From positions 9,796,001-9,860,000 of the forward strand of contig NZ_CP108070.1 in assembly GCF_036178845.1 (NCBI RefSeq): DNA of 64,000 nucleotides, in the 5' to 3' direction. The position numbers were made by a program, and so were the translations under genes. Below are positions 18,037-26,802 of the stretch, one piece after another. This stretch comes from Streptomyces sp. NBC_00271. GTDB taxonomy: Bacteria > Actinomycetota > Actinomycetes > Streptomycetales > Streptomycetaceae. Below the pieces are notes generated by a model. The model searched no databases, was not told where the DNA came from, and saw only the letters and a program-made list of their open reading frames with translations. Within the stretch, counting starts at the first letter, position 1; each line of letters opens with the position of its first letter.

Positions 18037-19089
18037 ATGACCGACAGCCCGGCAGTCAACTCCTCACCGTATGAACCGGCCGCACAGGACGAGGACTTCC
18101 GCGAACTGACCCGGCGCGTCCAGGCCGCCGGGCTCATGCGGCCCCGCACGGGCCAGTACGTGACCGGGATCGCGGTGGTCTGGTTGATGAACGCCCTCGG
18201 CTGGGCCGCGCTGGCCTTCTCCGGCGGCACCTGGTGGAAGGTGGTCCTGGCCGCGGTCTGGCTCGCCGTCTGGCACGAACAGCTCGCCTTCCTCGTGCAC
18301 GACGCGGGACACCGTCAGATCACCCGGTCCCGCAGGTTCATCCAGGCCCTCGGCCTGGTCCACGGGAACCTGATGCTCGGGGTCTGCTTCGGCTGGTGGG
18401 TGCAACATCACAACCGGCACCACAACCACCCCAACCACCTGGAGCTCGACCCCGACATCCTGCGGCGCGTGGCCATCTTCGCGCCCGAACAGGCCCAGGA
18501 CCGCAAGGGATTCGCCCGCTTCCTCGCGGCCAACCAGCGCTATCTGTTCTTCCCACTGCTGGGCCTCGAAGCCCTGGTGCTGCGTGTCGCCGGCGTCATC
18601 GCCCTGCGCCGCCGGGCACTGCGCAAGCCCCTCTTGGAGGGCGGCCTGATGGTGCTGCACGCGGTGCTGTTCTTCGGTGCGCTCTTCGTGCTCCTGCCCT
18701 GGCCGTCCGTCCTGCTCTTCCTCGCCGTCCACCAGGTCCTCCTCGGGTATCTGCTCGGCCTCGGTTTCGCCATCAATCACAAGGGCCTGCCGACCCGCGT
18801 GGGCAAGGAGTGGAGCTGGCTGGAGCGCCAGGTCCTCACCGCGCGCACCCTGCCCACCGGCTACATCGGCGACTTCTTCTTCGGCGGCCTCAACTACCAG
18901 ATCGAGCATCACCTCTTCCCCGGCATGCCCAGGGCGGCGCTGCGCCGCGCCTATCCGCTCGTCAAGCAGTTCTGCGTCGAGCGGGATATCCCGTACGTCG
19001 AGACGGGCGTCCTGGAGTCGTACCGCGACCTCGCCGAGCATCTCGGCTCCGCGAGCGAGGTTCTCCGTGGCACCACGACCACGGCGTGA
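18037..19089 (+). CDS. Membrane fatty-acyl desaturase
   Basis: A 350-residue integral membrane diiron desaturase with three histidine boxes: HDAGH at about residue 88, HHNRHH near 128, and the downstream QIEHH near 289, as in front-end or delta-9-like desaturases. Four membrane helices are evident, with the His boxes on one face. Electrons would come from ferredoxin or a cytochrome-like partner not encoded nearby. In this cluster it plausibly introduces the alkyl-chain double bond seen in several aliphatic azoxy metabolites. GGAAGGG lies upstream at some distance. Confidence 0.9.
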   Translation: MTDSPAVNSSPYEPAAQDEDFRELTRRVQAAGLMRPRTGQYVTGIAVVWLMNALGWAALAFSGGTWWKVVLAAVWLAVWHEQLAFLVHDAGHRQITRSRRFIQALGLVHGNLMLGVCFGWWVQHHNRHHNHPNHLELDPDILRRVAIFAPEQAQDRKGFARFLAANQRYLFFPLLGLEALVLRVAGVIALRRRALRKPLLEGGLMVLHAVLFFGALFVLLPWPSVLLFLAVHQVLLGYLLGLGFAINHKGLPTRVGKEWSWLERQVLTARTLPTGYIGDFFFGGLNYQIEHHLFPGMPRAALRRAYPLVKQFCVERDIPYVETGVLESYRDLAEHLGSASEVLRGTTTTA

Positions 19090-19108
19090 AGGAAAGGAAC
19101 CAGACGCA

Positions 19109-19714
19109 GTGACGTTCTCGGTGAAGGCGAAAGCGAAGATGCCCCCGCTGTCCCGCCTCGGCAGGAGGTCGGTGCTGGCCGCCGCCCTCCTCGCGGGCAC
19201 CGCCCTGGCCGCCCCCGCGGCCCAGGCCGAAGAAGCGGCCGCGGTACGGGCCGCACCGGTCCCCGACCTCGTGTGCCGCCTCGCAGCCGAGGTGAACTTC
19301 AGCCCGCCGCTCAGTGTGCGGGTCAAGGAGGCCGAGGTGACCGGGCACATCGGTTACCTGGACTGCCGCTCGCCCAGCGGCGCGGCGCCGGAGCTGACCG
19401 ACATCGTCTTCGGTGTCGAGGGCACCGGAAGATTCGGTGTGTTCCCGCCGACCTTCTCCGTGGAGGGCAACGGCGTGGGCACCTGGAACACGGGTGAGGT
19501 CGGCAGTCTCTACTTCAAGGGAGACCTCAAGCAGGGCAGCCCCGTGCCGGACCGCACCGTGACGAGCGGCCCGCTCGCCGGCGACGGGATCAACGGGCTG
19601 CAGATCCCCACCCCCCGGTTCGACAAGATCACCCCGGACGGGGTCGCGGGCTTCGACGTCATCGGCCAGGTCTGCTTCTGGCCCGGTGAGAAGGGCCGCT
19701 GCACGGCGTTCTGA
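19109..19714 (+). CDS. Exported protein of unknown function in the azoxy cluster
   Basis: A 201-residue precursor with a cleavable signal peptide (GRRSVLAAALLAGTALA, ending AAQAEE). The twin arginines suggest possible Tat export. The mature part has four cysteines and a beta-rich look (SVRVKEAEVTGHIGYLDC, FGVEGTGRFGVFPP). I recognise no named domain. GTG 19109 has GGAAAGG about 11 nt upstream. It is the last gene of the plus-strand arm and ends before a strong terminator. A role in binding or exporting the product is conceivable but unsupported. Confidence 0.7.
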   Translation: MTFSVKAKAKMPPLSRLGRRSVLAAALLAGTALAAPAAQAEEAAAVRAAPVPDLVCRLAAEVNFSPPLSVRVKEAEVTGHIGYLDCRSPSGAAPELTDIVFGVEGTGRFGVFPPTFSVEGNGVGTWNTGEVGSLYFKGDLKQGSPVPDRTVTSGPLAGDGINGLQIPTPRFDKITPDGVAGFDVIGQVCFWPGEKGRCTAF

Positions 19715-19725
19715 GCCGACCACGC

Positions 19726-19767
19726 GGAGGGGGTGGTGCGGGCCGACGGGCCCGCACCACCCCCTCC
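19726..19767. terminator. Bidirectional terminator between convergent cluster arms
   Basis: Perfect 19-bp stem GGAGGGGGTGGTGCGGGCC with a 4-nt loop, directly between the two converging halves of the azoxy gene set. Confidence 0.85.
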
Positions 19768-19830
19768 CTTTCGTCCCTTCCCTCGCCGTATGGTCCGTCG
19801 TCGTAGGGGTGCTTCGTCGTCGTACGGGAC

Positions 19831-20700
19831 TCAGTCGGCCAGCGCCTTGAGCGTCTCGCGCACCACGATCGGGTCGTACGGCATGGCCAGGTGGGTGGTC
19901 CGGTTCTTCGGGGCGAGGAGCTGAAGGCAGGTGTTGGTGACCGGGTGTTCCGGCCGGGTGGGCTTCAGCTGCTGGGCCTCCGGAGGCTGGACCAGCTCGT
20001 CCCGGGTCGACCAGATGACGGTGTAGTCGACCCCGTCCACCGTGTCGCCCGGAGCCACCAGCTCTCCCACGAACTCCGAGTCGTGCAGCAGCTGGGTGAA
20101 GGCCGGACTGATCCGGAAGAGCACCTGGTCCTCCACGACCGCCTGTACGCCCGGGACTTGGCGGACCAGCTTCGTCAGGCCGGCCACCTCGACCCCGTGG
20201 TTGCTGGGCGCGATCCCGACGACACGGCGCACCTTCCCGGTCCCGCCGAGGTACTTGAGGTAGTAGTGCGGGAGCATCCCGCCCTGCGAGTGGCCCACGA
20301 GGTCCGCCTTCGACGCCTTGGTGTCCACCAGCACCCGGTCCACGAAGTTCGCGAGCTCCTGGGAGGACTTCCGCATGTCGCCGAGACCGTACAGGCGGGG
20401 GAGCGTGGGCAGTTCCCCGTAGTTGAGGCGGAAGATGCGGTGCCCTGCCGTCCTGAGCGCGGGCGCCAGCTTCCGCCAGACGGACTCCCGGTCGCCGAGC
20501 GTGCCGTGCACGAGGACGACCGGGTGAGGACGCTCCGGCGTCGGGGGCAGGCCCCAGTCGTCCGTCTCGGGGTCGCCGTCGAGCCCGGCGACCAGCCGGT
20601 GCGCGGTGGACTGGGCGTTGCCGGCCAGCCGCTCGGGCGTCCTGAGCAGTTCGGTCGCGGCGCTCTCGGAGTTCACGCCGGGAATGCGGGGCAGGGACAT
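19831..20700 (-). CDS. Alpha/beta-hydrolase, lipase-like (cytoplasmic)
   Basis: A 289-residue lipase-class alpha/beta hydrolase. It has the oxyanion strand VVLVHGTLGDRESVW, the nucleophile elbow GHSQGG, a candidate Asp in WSTRDELV, and a C-terminal histidine in TTHLAMP. It resembles Streptomyces secreted triacylglycerol lipases but has no signal peptide, the N-terminus being polar. AAGGAGG precedes ATG 20700. It is the 3'-most gene of the minus-strand arm, after a gap of about 100 bp. It could release or hydrolyse an acyl intermediate; this is inference. Confidence 0.85.
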   Translation of the reverse strand: MSLPRIPGVNSESAATELLRTPERLAGNAQSTAHRLVAGLDGDPETDDWGLPPTPERPHPVVLVHGTLGDRESVWRKLAPALRTAGHRIFRLNYGELPTLPRLYGLGDMRKSSQELANFVDRVLVDTKASKADLVGHSQGGMLPHYYLKYLGGTGKVRRVVGIAPSNHGVEVAGLTKLVRQVPGVQAVVEDQVLFRISPAFTQLLHDSEFVGELVAPGDTVDGVDYTVIWSTRDELVQPPEAQQLKPTRPEHPVTNTCLQLLAPKNRTTHLAMPYDPIVVRETLKALAD

Positions 20701-20805
20701 GGGGCCTCCTTGGCCTCGGTTGTGTGTGCGCAGTGGTCGTGGATACGAGGGAGGCCCGGCCGGTGCGAATCCCCGGCCGGGCCTCCGTCCTGACTTCTGG
20801 TGGGC

Positions 20806-21378
20806 TCAGTCGGTGGTCGCCGCGGGCAGCGCGTGGAACGCCCGGTCGTGCCAGAGCAGCGGCCGTCCGCCGTTCACCTCCACCGCCAGCACCCGTCCGA
20901 CGACGGCGTGGTGGTCCCCGTACGGTCGTACGTCCTCGACCAGGCACACCGACCACGCGAGCGCGTCGGCGAGGACCGGCAGGCCGAGCACCCGGCGTAC
21001 CGGGCCGCCCTCGAACCGCCTGGCGGGCGGCACGGAGGAGTCGGCGAAGAGCTCCGCGACCGCTCTCTGATGGTCTGTCAACAGGCTCACGGCGAAGGCG
21101 CCTTGCTCACGCAGGGCAGTGAGCGTGCGGGAACTGCCGCGCAGACACGCAAGGATCAGCGGCGGCCGCGCCGACAGGGAGGTCAGCGCGGAGACCGTCA
21201 TCCCGGTCGGGCCCGCCCCGTCCAGCGCCGTGACGACCGTGACGCCGGCCGTCAGCTTGGCGTAGAGACCGAGACAGCGGACCGTGTCGGGGCCGGGCTC
21301 GTCCCGCAGGGGGTCCCAGCCCGCGGCGGACGGGCCGTCGGGACGGGGCCGGCGGGGCACGAGGGTGAGGTCAGCCAT
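20806..21378 (-). CDS. NAD(P)H:flavin oxidoreductase (VlmR/HpaC type)
   Basis: A 190-residue flavin-reductase-domain protein. The FMN-binding core reads AGVTVVTALDGAGPTGMTVSAL (core GPTGMTVSAL), then SLSARPPLILACL and FAVSLLTDHQR, with the usual C-terminal GDHHAVVGRV. It supplies reduced flavin to two-component monooxygenases. The obvious partner is the acyl-CoA-dehydrogenase-fold N-hydroxylase at the far end of this arm, as VlmR serves VlmH. It overlaps the cyclase-like gene by 8 nt, so the two are translationally coupled. Confidence 0.9.
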   Translation of the reverse strand: MADLTLVPRRPRPDGPSAAGWDPLRDEPGPDTVRCLGLYAKLTAGVTVVTALDGAGPTGMTVSALTSLSARPPLILACLRGSSRTLTALREQGAFAVSLLTDHQRAVAELFADSSVPPARRFEGGPVRRVLGLPVLADALAWSVCLVEDVRPYGDHHAVVGRVLAVEVNGGRPLLWHDRAFHALPAATTD

Positions 21379-21853
21379 GCGCGGGGGCGACGCTGTCGGC
21401 GAGTTGGGCCGGGGCGGGCGTGACCCTGCCGAGCAGCCCGCGCAGGATGCGCTCGATATTGCTGCGCAGCGTCGAGTCGGCGACGGGGTCGAGGAGTTCC
21501 GCCAGCGTGGGGATCCCCAGGTCGAAGACGGCGTCGAAGGTCACCGCCGTGCCGTCCTCGCCGGACGCGCACCGCCAGGTGCCCTCGAACAGCTCGAAGT
21601 CACCCGTGAGCTGGGTGAAACCGATGGTCCGCGTCTTCGGGAAGAACGCGTCCCGTTCCGACCAGCGCATCAGACCGTTCCTGAAGCGCACGGTCCAGTC
21701 CGACACCACCGTGCCGTCGTCATGGGGTGGATGGACCACGACCTCGCGGACGGTCTCGGTGACTTCGGGATACCGGCGGAAATCACGGATCCGCTGGTAG
21801 GCGGTCTCGGGGTCGACGTCGTGGGCGGTCAGCCGTACGGTCACGTGACGCAT
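21371..21853 (-). CDS. SRPBCC-family polyketide-cyclase-like protein
   Basis: A 160-residue START/Bet v1-fold protein, beginning with the conserved pattern VRLTAHDVDPETAYQRI, then FRRYPEVTETVREV, WTVRFRNGLMRW and FELFEGTWRC. Aromatase/cyclases and hydrophobic-ligand-binding proteins share this fold. No aromatic polyketide synthase is adjacent, so binding a long-chain intermediate is more likely here than polyketide cyclisation. It sits within the minus-strand arm between the aminotransferase and the flavin reductase. Confidence 0.82.
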   Translation of the reverse strand: MRHVTVRLTAHDVDPETAYQRIRDFRRYPEVTETVREVVVHPPHDDGTVVSDWTVRFRNGLMRWSERDAFFPKTRTIGFTQLTGDFELFEGTWRCASGEDGTAVTFDAVFDLGIPTLAELLDPVADSTLRSNIERILRGLLGRVTPAPAQLADSVAPAHG

Positions 21854-21903
21854 GGGAGGTGTTGCCTTTCCACGGTAGGGACGGGTCGGCGGTGGCGGAC
21901 GGG

Positions 21904-23223
21904 TCAGCCGATATGGGTCGCGACGACGCGCAGCGCCTCGGCCAGGGCGGTGAGGAACAGCCGTACCTCCTCCTCGCCGACGATCGCGGGCGGTGTCAGC
22001 CGCAGCACCCGGGTGGCGTTGAGGGAGTGGTTCACGAGGACGCCGCGCCCGACCAGCTCGAGGATCAGTTCACCCACGGCCTGCTCCTCGGTGAACTCCA
22101 GGCCGATCAGCAGCCCTCGCCCGCGGACCTCGCGCACCAGGCCGCCGGTGTACGGGGCGCAGACGGACCGGACGCCCGCGAGCAGCCGCTCGCCCAGTGC
22201 CTTGGCACGCGGGACGACGCCCTCCCGGTCCAGGGCCTCGACCGCGGCGAGCGCGGCGGCGCAGGCGATCGGGGAGGCCGCGAAGGTGGAGGTGTGCAGA
22301 TAGGGGTCGCGGGAGAACGGCCCGTAGGCCGCCGCGGTCGCGACCATCGCCGCGACGGGCACGACACCGCCGCTGAGTCCCTTGCCGACGAGCAGTACCT
22401 CGGGCTGTGGGGGCAGGCCGCTCTCGGCGTCGGCGTCCATGCCCCACCACGAACCCAGTCGGCCCAGGCCCGTCTGGATCTCGTCGACGATCAGGAAGGC
22501 CCCGTACGTCCGGCACAGCCGGCTCACCTCCGCCAGATAGCCCGGCGGTGGAATGCGTACGCCGCCCTCGCCCTGCACCGGCTCGACGATCACGCAGGCC
22601 CGGCGGCCGAGTTCGGCGAGCGTGGCTTCCAGCGCGGCCGTGTCCGCGTACGGGACCGCCGTGCTGTCCGGCAGCAGCGGCTGGAAGGGCTGCTGGTACT
22701 TCGGGTTGGCGGTGGCGGTCAGCGCGCCCAGGGTCTTTCCGTGGTAACCGCCGATGGTGGAGACGAGGGCGGTGTGGCCGTGCGCCCGGGCCAGTTTCAG
22801 ACCGGCCTCGGTGGCCTCCGCGCCGGAGTTCACGAAGTGGACGTGGTCGAGGCCCGGTGGGGTCCGTGCGGTCAGTGCCTCGGCGGCGAGGGCCGCGACG
22901 GGCTCCAGGAAGACCCGCCCGGCCAGCGGGTGGGTGTCCACCTGGCGGTGCACGGCCGCGGTCACGTGGGGATGCCGGTGACCGAGGATGAAGACCCCGT
23001 AACCGCCGAAGTCGAGGTAGCGGCGGCCGTCCTCGGTGAACACCCACGCGCCGTCGGACGCCGTCTCCAGCATGCCGCCGAGCACCGTGCCGAGGACGGA
23101 CCGGCCGGAGGAGAGGTGCTCGCGGTAGAGCCGGGCGATGTGCGCACGGTCCGTGGCGAGGTCGGCGACCGGTGTCACGGTTCCGATGTCCGGCGTCTCG
23201 ACGGGGGCGGGGGCCGCGGTCAT
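21904..23223 (-). CDS. Class III PLP aminotransferase
   Basis: A 439-residue fold-type I aminotransferase of the ornithine/GABA class. Landmarks are NSGAEATE, the substrate region GGYHGKTLGA, the cofactor Asp in FLIVDEIQTGLGR, and the Schiff-base lysine in VGKGLSGG. Enzymes of this class commonly aminate aldehydes. Encoded four bases into an acyl-thioester reductase (ATGA overlap), it is well placed to turn the resulting fatty aldehyde into a primary alkylamine. The amino donor cannot be read from sequence. Confidence 0.92.
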   Translation of the reverse strand: MTAAPAPVETPDIGTVTPVADLATDRAHIARLYREHLSSGRSVLGTVLGGMLETASDGAWVFTEDGRRYLDFGGYGVFILGHRHPHVTAAVHRQVDTHPLAGRVFLEPVAALAAEALTARTPPGLDHVHFVNSGAEATEAGLKLARAHGHTALVSTIGGYHGKTLGALTATANPKYQQPFQPLLPDSTAVPYADTAALEATLAELGRRACVIVEPVQGEGGVRIPPPGYLAEVSRLCRTYGAFLIVDEIQTGLGRLGSWWGMDADAESGLPPQPEVLLVGKGLSGGVVPVAAMVATAAAYGPFSRDPYLHTSTFAASPIACAAALAAVEALDREGVVPRAKALGERLLAGVRSVCAPYTGGLVREVRGRGLLIGLEFTEEQAVGELILELVGRGVLVNHSLNATRVLRLTPPAIVGEEEVRLFLTALAEALRVVATHIG

Positions 23224-24374
23224 GAGGCCAGTTCCTGGGTGTGGGTGGCCTGCGAGGGCTGGGACCTAGCTCCCGTGTCCTGCGCGGGCCCCGGACGCAG
23301 GCGGGCGCGCATGCCGCCGCGCCCGGTGGACCAGGCGGCCAGGTTGCGGACGAGCGCCCGCCGGAGGTCGTCCTTCGAGAGGGCCGTGCCGCAGTGCGGC
23401 GACCCCAGCGACGATTCGAAGGGGAGGGCCCGCTGGAAGACCAGCAGCAGTTCCGCGTACGTCTGGAAGCGGCGGCGCAGCGACTCCGGGAACGTGGGGC
23501 CCTCGATCAGCGGCAGCAGCAGCCGGTGCACCGACTCCAGCGGGATGAGCCGAGGCGGATGCGGCCTCGGTCCCCACTGGTCGGCGAACTCCAGGCAGGT
23601 GTCCACCACTTCGCGCTGGAGCAGCGCCTCGGTGCCGGCCGTCAGCCAGTACTCGCCGCCCGTGACACCCGCCCTCACCAGGTCACCCACCGCGCGCGCG
23701 ACGATGTCCTGGGGCACCATGTCGATCCGTGCGTCCGGCGCTCCCGGCAGCACCGGCACCTGCCCCTTCACGATGGCGCCCAGTGCCCGCGTCAGCCCCT
23801 GCATCCCGGCGATCCGACCGGTGACGGAATCACCCATCACCACCGACGGGCGCATGATCACGCCCGGCACCGGGGCGTCGCGCACGACCTGTTCGGCCGC
23901 CGTCTTGGAGGCGAGGTACCCGGCGGCACCCGGGAAGCGCTCCTGCTCCTCCGGCGCCAGCGGGTTGGCGACGAAGGCGGTGCTCATGTGGAAGAACGGA
24001 GCCTCGGCACGGGTGGCGAGGTCGAGCATCGCGATGGTGCCGTCGAGGTTGGCCCGCCGGATCTGGTCCGGCTCCGCCTTCCAGTTGGTGGCGGCGGCGG
24101 AGTGCACCACCAGGTCCACTTCGGCGATGAGCTGGGTGAAGTCCGCCTGGGCCAGGCCGAGTCCGGGTTGCAGCAGATCGGCGCGGACCTCACGGACCCG
24201 GTGGTCGTTCACCGGCGTGCGATGGCGCAGGCAGACGATTCCGAAATCCGGCGACAGCTCCTCGATCAGGGCTCTGCCGAGTACCCCGGCGCCGCCGGTG
24301 AGCAGAATCGTGGGGCGTTTCGCGGACGGTTGCGGGCTGGTCGGAGCGCTGGGCCGGGGCCGGGACAGAGGCAT
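23220..24374 (-). CDS. Acyl-thioester reductase-like extended SDR
   Basis: A 384-residue NAD(P)-binding protein. The Rossmann glycine motif LLTGGAGVLGRALIEEL is near the N-terminus, followed by VVHSAAATNW, HMSTAFVAN and the catalytic pair in GYLASK. This matches stand-alone thioester or fatty-acyl reductase domains (NAD_binding_4) rather than sugar epimerases. No carrier or adenylation domain is attached. It probably reduces an acyl-CoA or acyl-ACP to the aldehyde for the overlapping aminotransferase. The first 20 residues are Pro/Ser-rich and likely disordered. Confidence 0.8.
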   Translation of the reverse strand: MPLSRPRPSAPTSPQPSAKRPTILLTGGAGVLGRALIEELSPDFGIVCLRHRTPVNDHRVREVRADLLQPGLGLAQADFTQLIAEVDLVVHSAAATNWKAEPDQIRRANLDGTIAMLDLATRAEAPFFHMSTAFVANPLAPEEQERFPGAAGYLASKTAAEQVVRDAPVPGVIMRPSVVMGDSVTGRIAGMQGLTRALGAIVKGQVPVLPGAPDARIDMVPQDIVARAVGDLVRAGVTGGEYWLTAGTEALLQREVVDTCLEFADQWGPRPHPPRLIPLESVHRLLLPLIEGPTFPESLRRRFQTYAELLLVFQRALPFESSLGSPHCGTALSKDDLRRALVRNLAAWSTGRGGMRARLRPGPAQDTGARSQPSQATHTQELAS

Positions 24375-24523
24375 GGCGGTGATCCCCTCGGTCGAGTGAG
24401 CGTAGGTCCTGCCGGGCGGGCGGGCGGGTGTCCGGGCGGGTGGGTGTTCGGGTGCTGGGGTTGTGCGCGCGCGGAGCGCCTATGAGCTCGGTTCTCGTTG
24501 TTCGGCGGCGACCGCGGGTTGTC

Positions 24524-24564
24524 TGTGACTGGTCGCGCCGTTCCTCGCGCCCCCTTCGGGGCGC
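24524..24564. repeat. Streptomyces intergenic palindromic repeat
   Basis: TGTGACTGGTCGCGCCGTTC followed by a GCGCCCC / GGGGCGC hairpin. This resembles a repeat family common between Streptomyces genes. It fills the 205-bp gap between the reductase and N-hydroxylase genes and may attenuate transcription. Confidence 0.6.
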
Positions 24565-24579
24565 TCGGGCGCGCCGGGG

Positions 24580-25713
24580 TTACGCGATGGTCAGCGGCTC
24601 GTCGGCGAGGTACGCGGACAGCGGGCCGGTCATCCGTGAGCGCGACGGCGGGTGCAGGGCGAGGCCGTTGGCGCAGGCGGCGAGGTACCCGACCTCGTCC
24701 GAGGTCATGAAGTTGAGCCCGCCGAGCAGTTCGACGGACCGGGGCACGATCCGGGCGAGGGCGTCCTGCACGGTGTAGCGCGCGTAGAGCGAGTCGGCGA
24801 GCGCGGACTCGTCGGGCGCGTCCGCGTCCACCCGGCGGGCGAGGCCCTCGACGGCCGCCGTCGCGCCCTCGATCTCCACCAGCAGCCGGACCCGTTCGGC
24901 GTCGGGCACCCGGTCGTTGAGCAGCACCCGTTCGACGAGGGCGCTCGCGGAGCCGAGGTAGCTGCCGGTCATCAGCAGCTCGAACCAGACCAGGCCGGCG
25001 GTCTGCACCGCATCGAGGCGGGCCCCGGCCGGCGAGGCCGTGCGCACCAGGAGCTCCGGCGGGACCAGGACGTTGTCCAGCGTCACCTGGTCGCTCTCGG
25101 CGCCCGCCAGGAAGGTGCTCGACCAGAAGCCGCTGACGCTCAGCCCCTCGCTCGCGGCGGGAACCAGCGCCACGGCCAGTTCGTCTCCTTCGCCCTCCTC
25201 GCACGGCACCATCACGCTGGCGGTGAGCAGATCCATGGAACGGGCGAGGCTGCACGGCCGTTTCACGCCGGTGATCCGCACCCCTTCGGGCGTCACTGTG
25301 GCGGACATGGAGGGCGACAGGATGCCGGTGCCGCTGCGTCCTTCGGCGAAGCCGGACGCCATCAGCTGGTTCTCGGACGCGACGCCCTGGACGAGCATCC
25401 ACTCCAGCCCCTCGCCGGAGTCGCTCAGCCCGACCAGCGTGGCCATCGAGAAGTGGTGCATCGTCGTCGCCACCGCGAGCGAGGGCGAACGACTGCCGAG
25501 CGCGCGCTGTACCCGCAGGGTCTCCAGCGCGGTGGCGCCCCGGCCCTGGAGGGCGGTCGGGGCCAGCAGACCCGGCCCGCCCGCCTCCCGGAACAACCCG
25601 ATGCCGGGGCTCTTCGGACCCTCCAGCGTCATCAGCGGTACGGCCCTCAGACTCTCGTCGAGGCCGGGCAGCAGTGTGGCGAGGGCCGCGCGCTCACGCT
25701 CCAGGAATCTCAT
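24580..25713 (-). CDS. VlmH-like flavin-dependent amine N-hydroxylase (acyl-CoA dehydrogenase fold)
   Basis: A 377-residue acyl-CoA-dehydrogenase-fold protein. Features are LLAPTALQGRGATALETLR, MHHFSMATL, a mid-domain ITGVKRPCSLARSMDLL, and C-terminal helices with RSVELLGGLNFM. The canonical catalytic glutamate of dehydrogenases is not apparent. Group D flavin monooxygenases such as isobutylamine N-hydroxylase share this fold and use a partner flavin reductase, which is encoded in the same arm. AAGGAGCAGGGG precedes ATG 25713, the first gene of the minus arm. An ordinary acyl-CoA dehydrogenase remains an alternative. Confidence 0.75.
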   Translation of the reverse strand: MRFLERERAALATLLPGLDESLRAVPLMTLEGPKSPGIGLFREAGGPGLLAPTALQGRGATALETLRVQRALGSRSPSLAVATTMHHFSMATLVGLSDSGEGLEWMLVQGVASENQLMASGFAEGRSGTGILSPSMSATVTPEGVRITGVKRPCSLARSMDLLTASVMVPCEEGEGDELAVALVPAASEGLSVSGFWSSTFLAGAESDQVTLDNVLVPPELLVRTASPAGARLDAVQTAGLVWFELLMTGSYLGSASALVERVLLNDRVPDAERVRLLVEIEGATAAVEGLARRVDADAPDESALADSLYARYTVQDALARIVPRSVELLGGLNFMTSDEVGYLAACANGLALHPPSRSRMTGPLSAYLADEPLTIA

Positions 25714-25821
25714 GTCGTCCCCTGCTCCTTGATCCTCAGGTGTCGCCGGCAGCGTCGTTTCTGTTTACGCGCGAACCGGCGGAACCCCTCGGGGCAAAAA
25801 GGATGTTGGAACGTTCGACGG

Positions 25822-26571
25822 TCAGCGATTCGGCTGCCGGGCCGAGTCCCGTACGACGACGAGGCGGGTGGGTCTGGCCTGGGTCAGTTCCACCCAGCGG
25901 GCGAGCTCCTGCTCGTGCGAACCGCTGCGCGTCGCCCGCGCCACGACGGTCGCCGCAGCGTCGTCGGGGCGGCCGTCGCGGGTCAGGAGACTGAGCGGCC
26001 AGGCGGGTTCGGAGGGCTCCTGACCGTCGAACGGATGCCAGTCCCACGGCGCGTCGAACCGCCAGGCACGCCCCACGGCGTCCGCGACCTCGTCACCCGC
26101 CACGAGGCAGGCGTACGGGCGAAACAGCAGGTCGAGGGCGATCGGGATCCCGTCGTCGGGGGCGATTTCGTAACCCTGCCACTCCAGGTCGGGATCGTGC
26201 GACTGCCCCGTGCGCAGCACCATCACCTGCGTTCCCGGACGAGGAAGACGTCCTGTCTCCAGCGGTGGATCCATCCGCTCGACGCTCATCACATGCACCA
26301 CCGTGGGAGGGATGCCGACCTTGCACACCGCGCCGACCTCGAGGTGCCGGGGCGGCGGCTCGGTGCGGAACAGCTCCAAGTCCCAGTCGTACGAGGCCGG
26401 ATCGCCGGCCAGGGCCACCTGGCCGTTCCACTCGATCCAGTCGCACTCCGGGTCCACCTCCCACCACGGCCACTCGACGACCACTTCCTGCCGGGTGAGA
26501 CGGGCGACCCGTGCGTCGGTGTACGGGCACGAGACCAACAGGACATCCCCCACACGGTGATCCGCTCCCAC
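25822..26571 (-). CDS. Conserved-looking protein of unknown function
   Basis: A 249-residue soluble protein beginning MGADHRVGDVLLVSCPYT. It is rich in Trp and acidic residues (VEWPWWEVDPECDWIEWNG), with beta-strand-like alternation in the first half and a C-terminal WHPFDGQEPSEPAWPLSLL (abbreviated). GGAGG precedes GTG 26571. I recognise no domain. It is separated by 108 bp from the N-hydroxylase gene and is probably outside the azoxy cluster. Confidence 0.65.
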   Translation of the reverse strand: MGADHRVGDVLLVSCPYTDARVARLTRQEVVVEWPWWEVDPECDWIEWNGQVALAGDPASYDWDLELFRTEPPPRHLEVGAVCKVGIPPTVVHVMSVERMDPPLETGRLPRPGTQVMVLRTGQSHDPDLEWQGYEIAPDDGIPIALDLLFRPYACLVAGDEVADAVGRAWRFDAPWDWHPFDGQEPSEPAWPLSLLTRDGRPDDAAATVVARATRSGSHEQELARWVELTQARPTRLVVVRDSARQPNR

Positions 26572-26802
26572 AGCCCGCCTCCCGCTTATCCCCGGTCGCC
26601 ACCGCCCGCACGGTACAAGCTCAAGGTCATCGGCGGTCTACCGGGTGGGGCGGTGGGTGGGGTGGTCGTGGGCGCTGGCTGCACCGCGGGATTCTTCAGG
26701 CCTCAACTCGTCGGCGAGAACCCGGACTTGATCCTGGCCCCCGCCGAGCGGGTCGGCCCACCCGTGTGGCGGGCCGGGACGTGGGCGCGATGGCCGAGTG
26801 CC

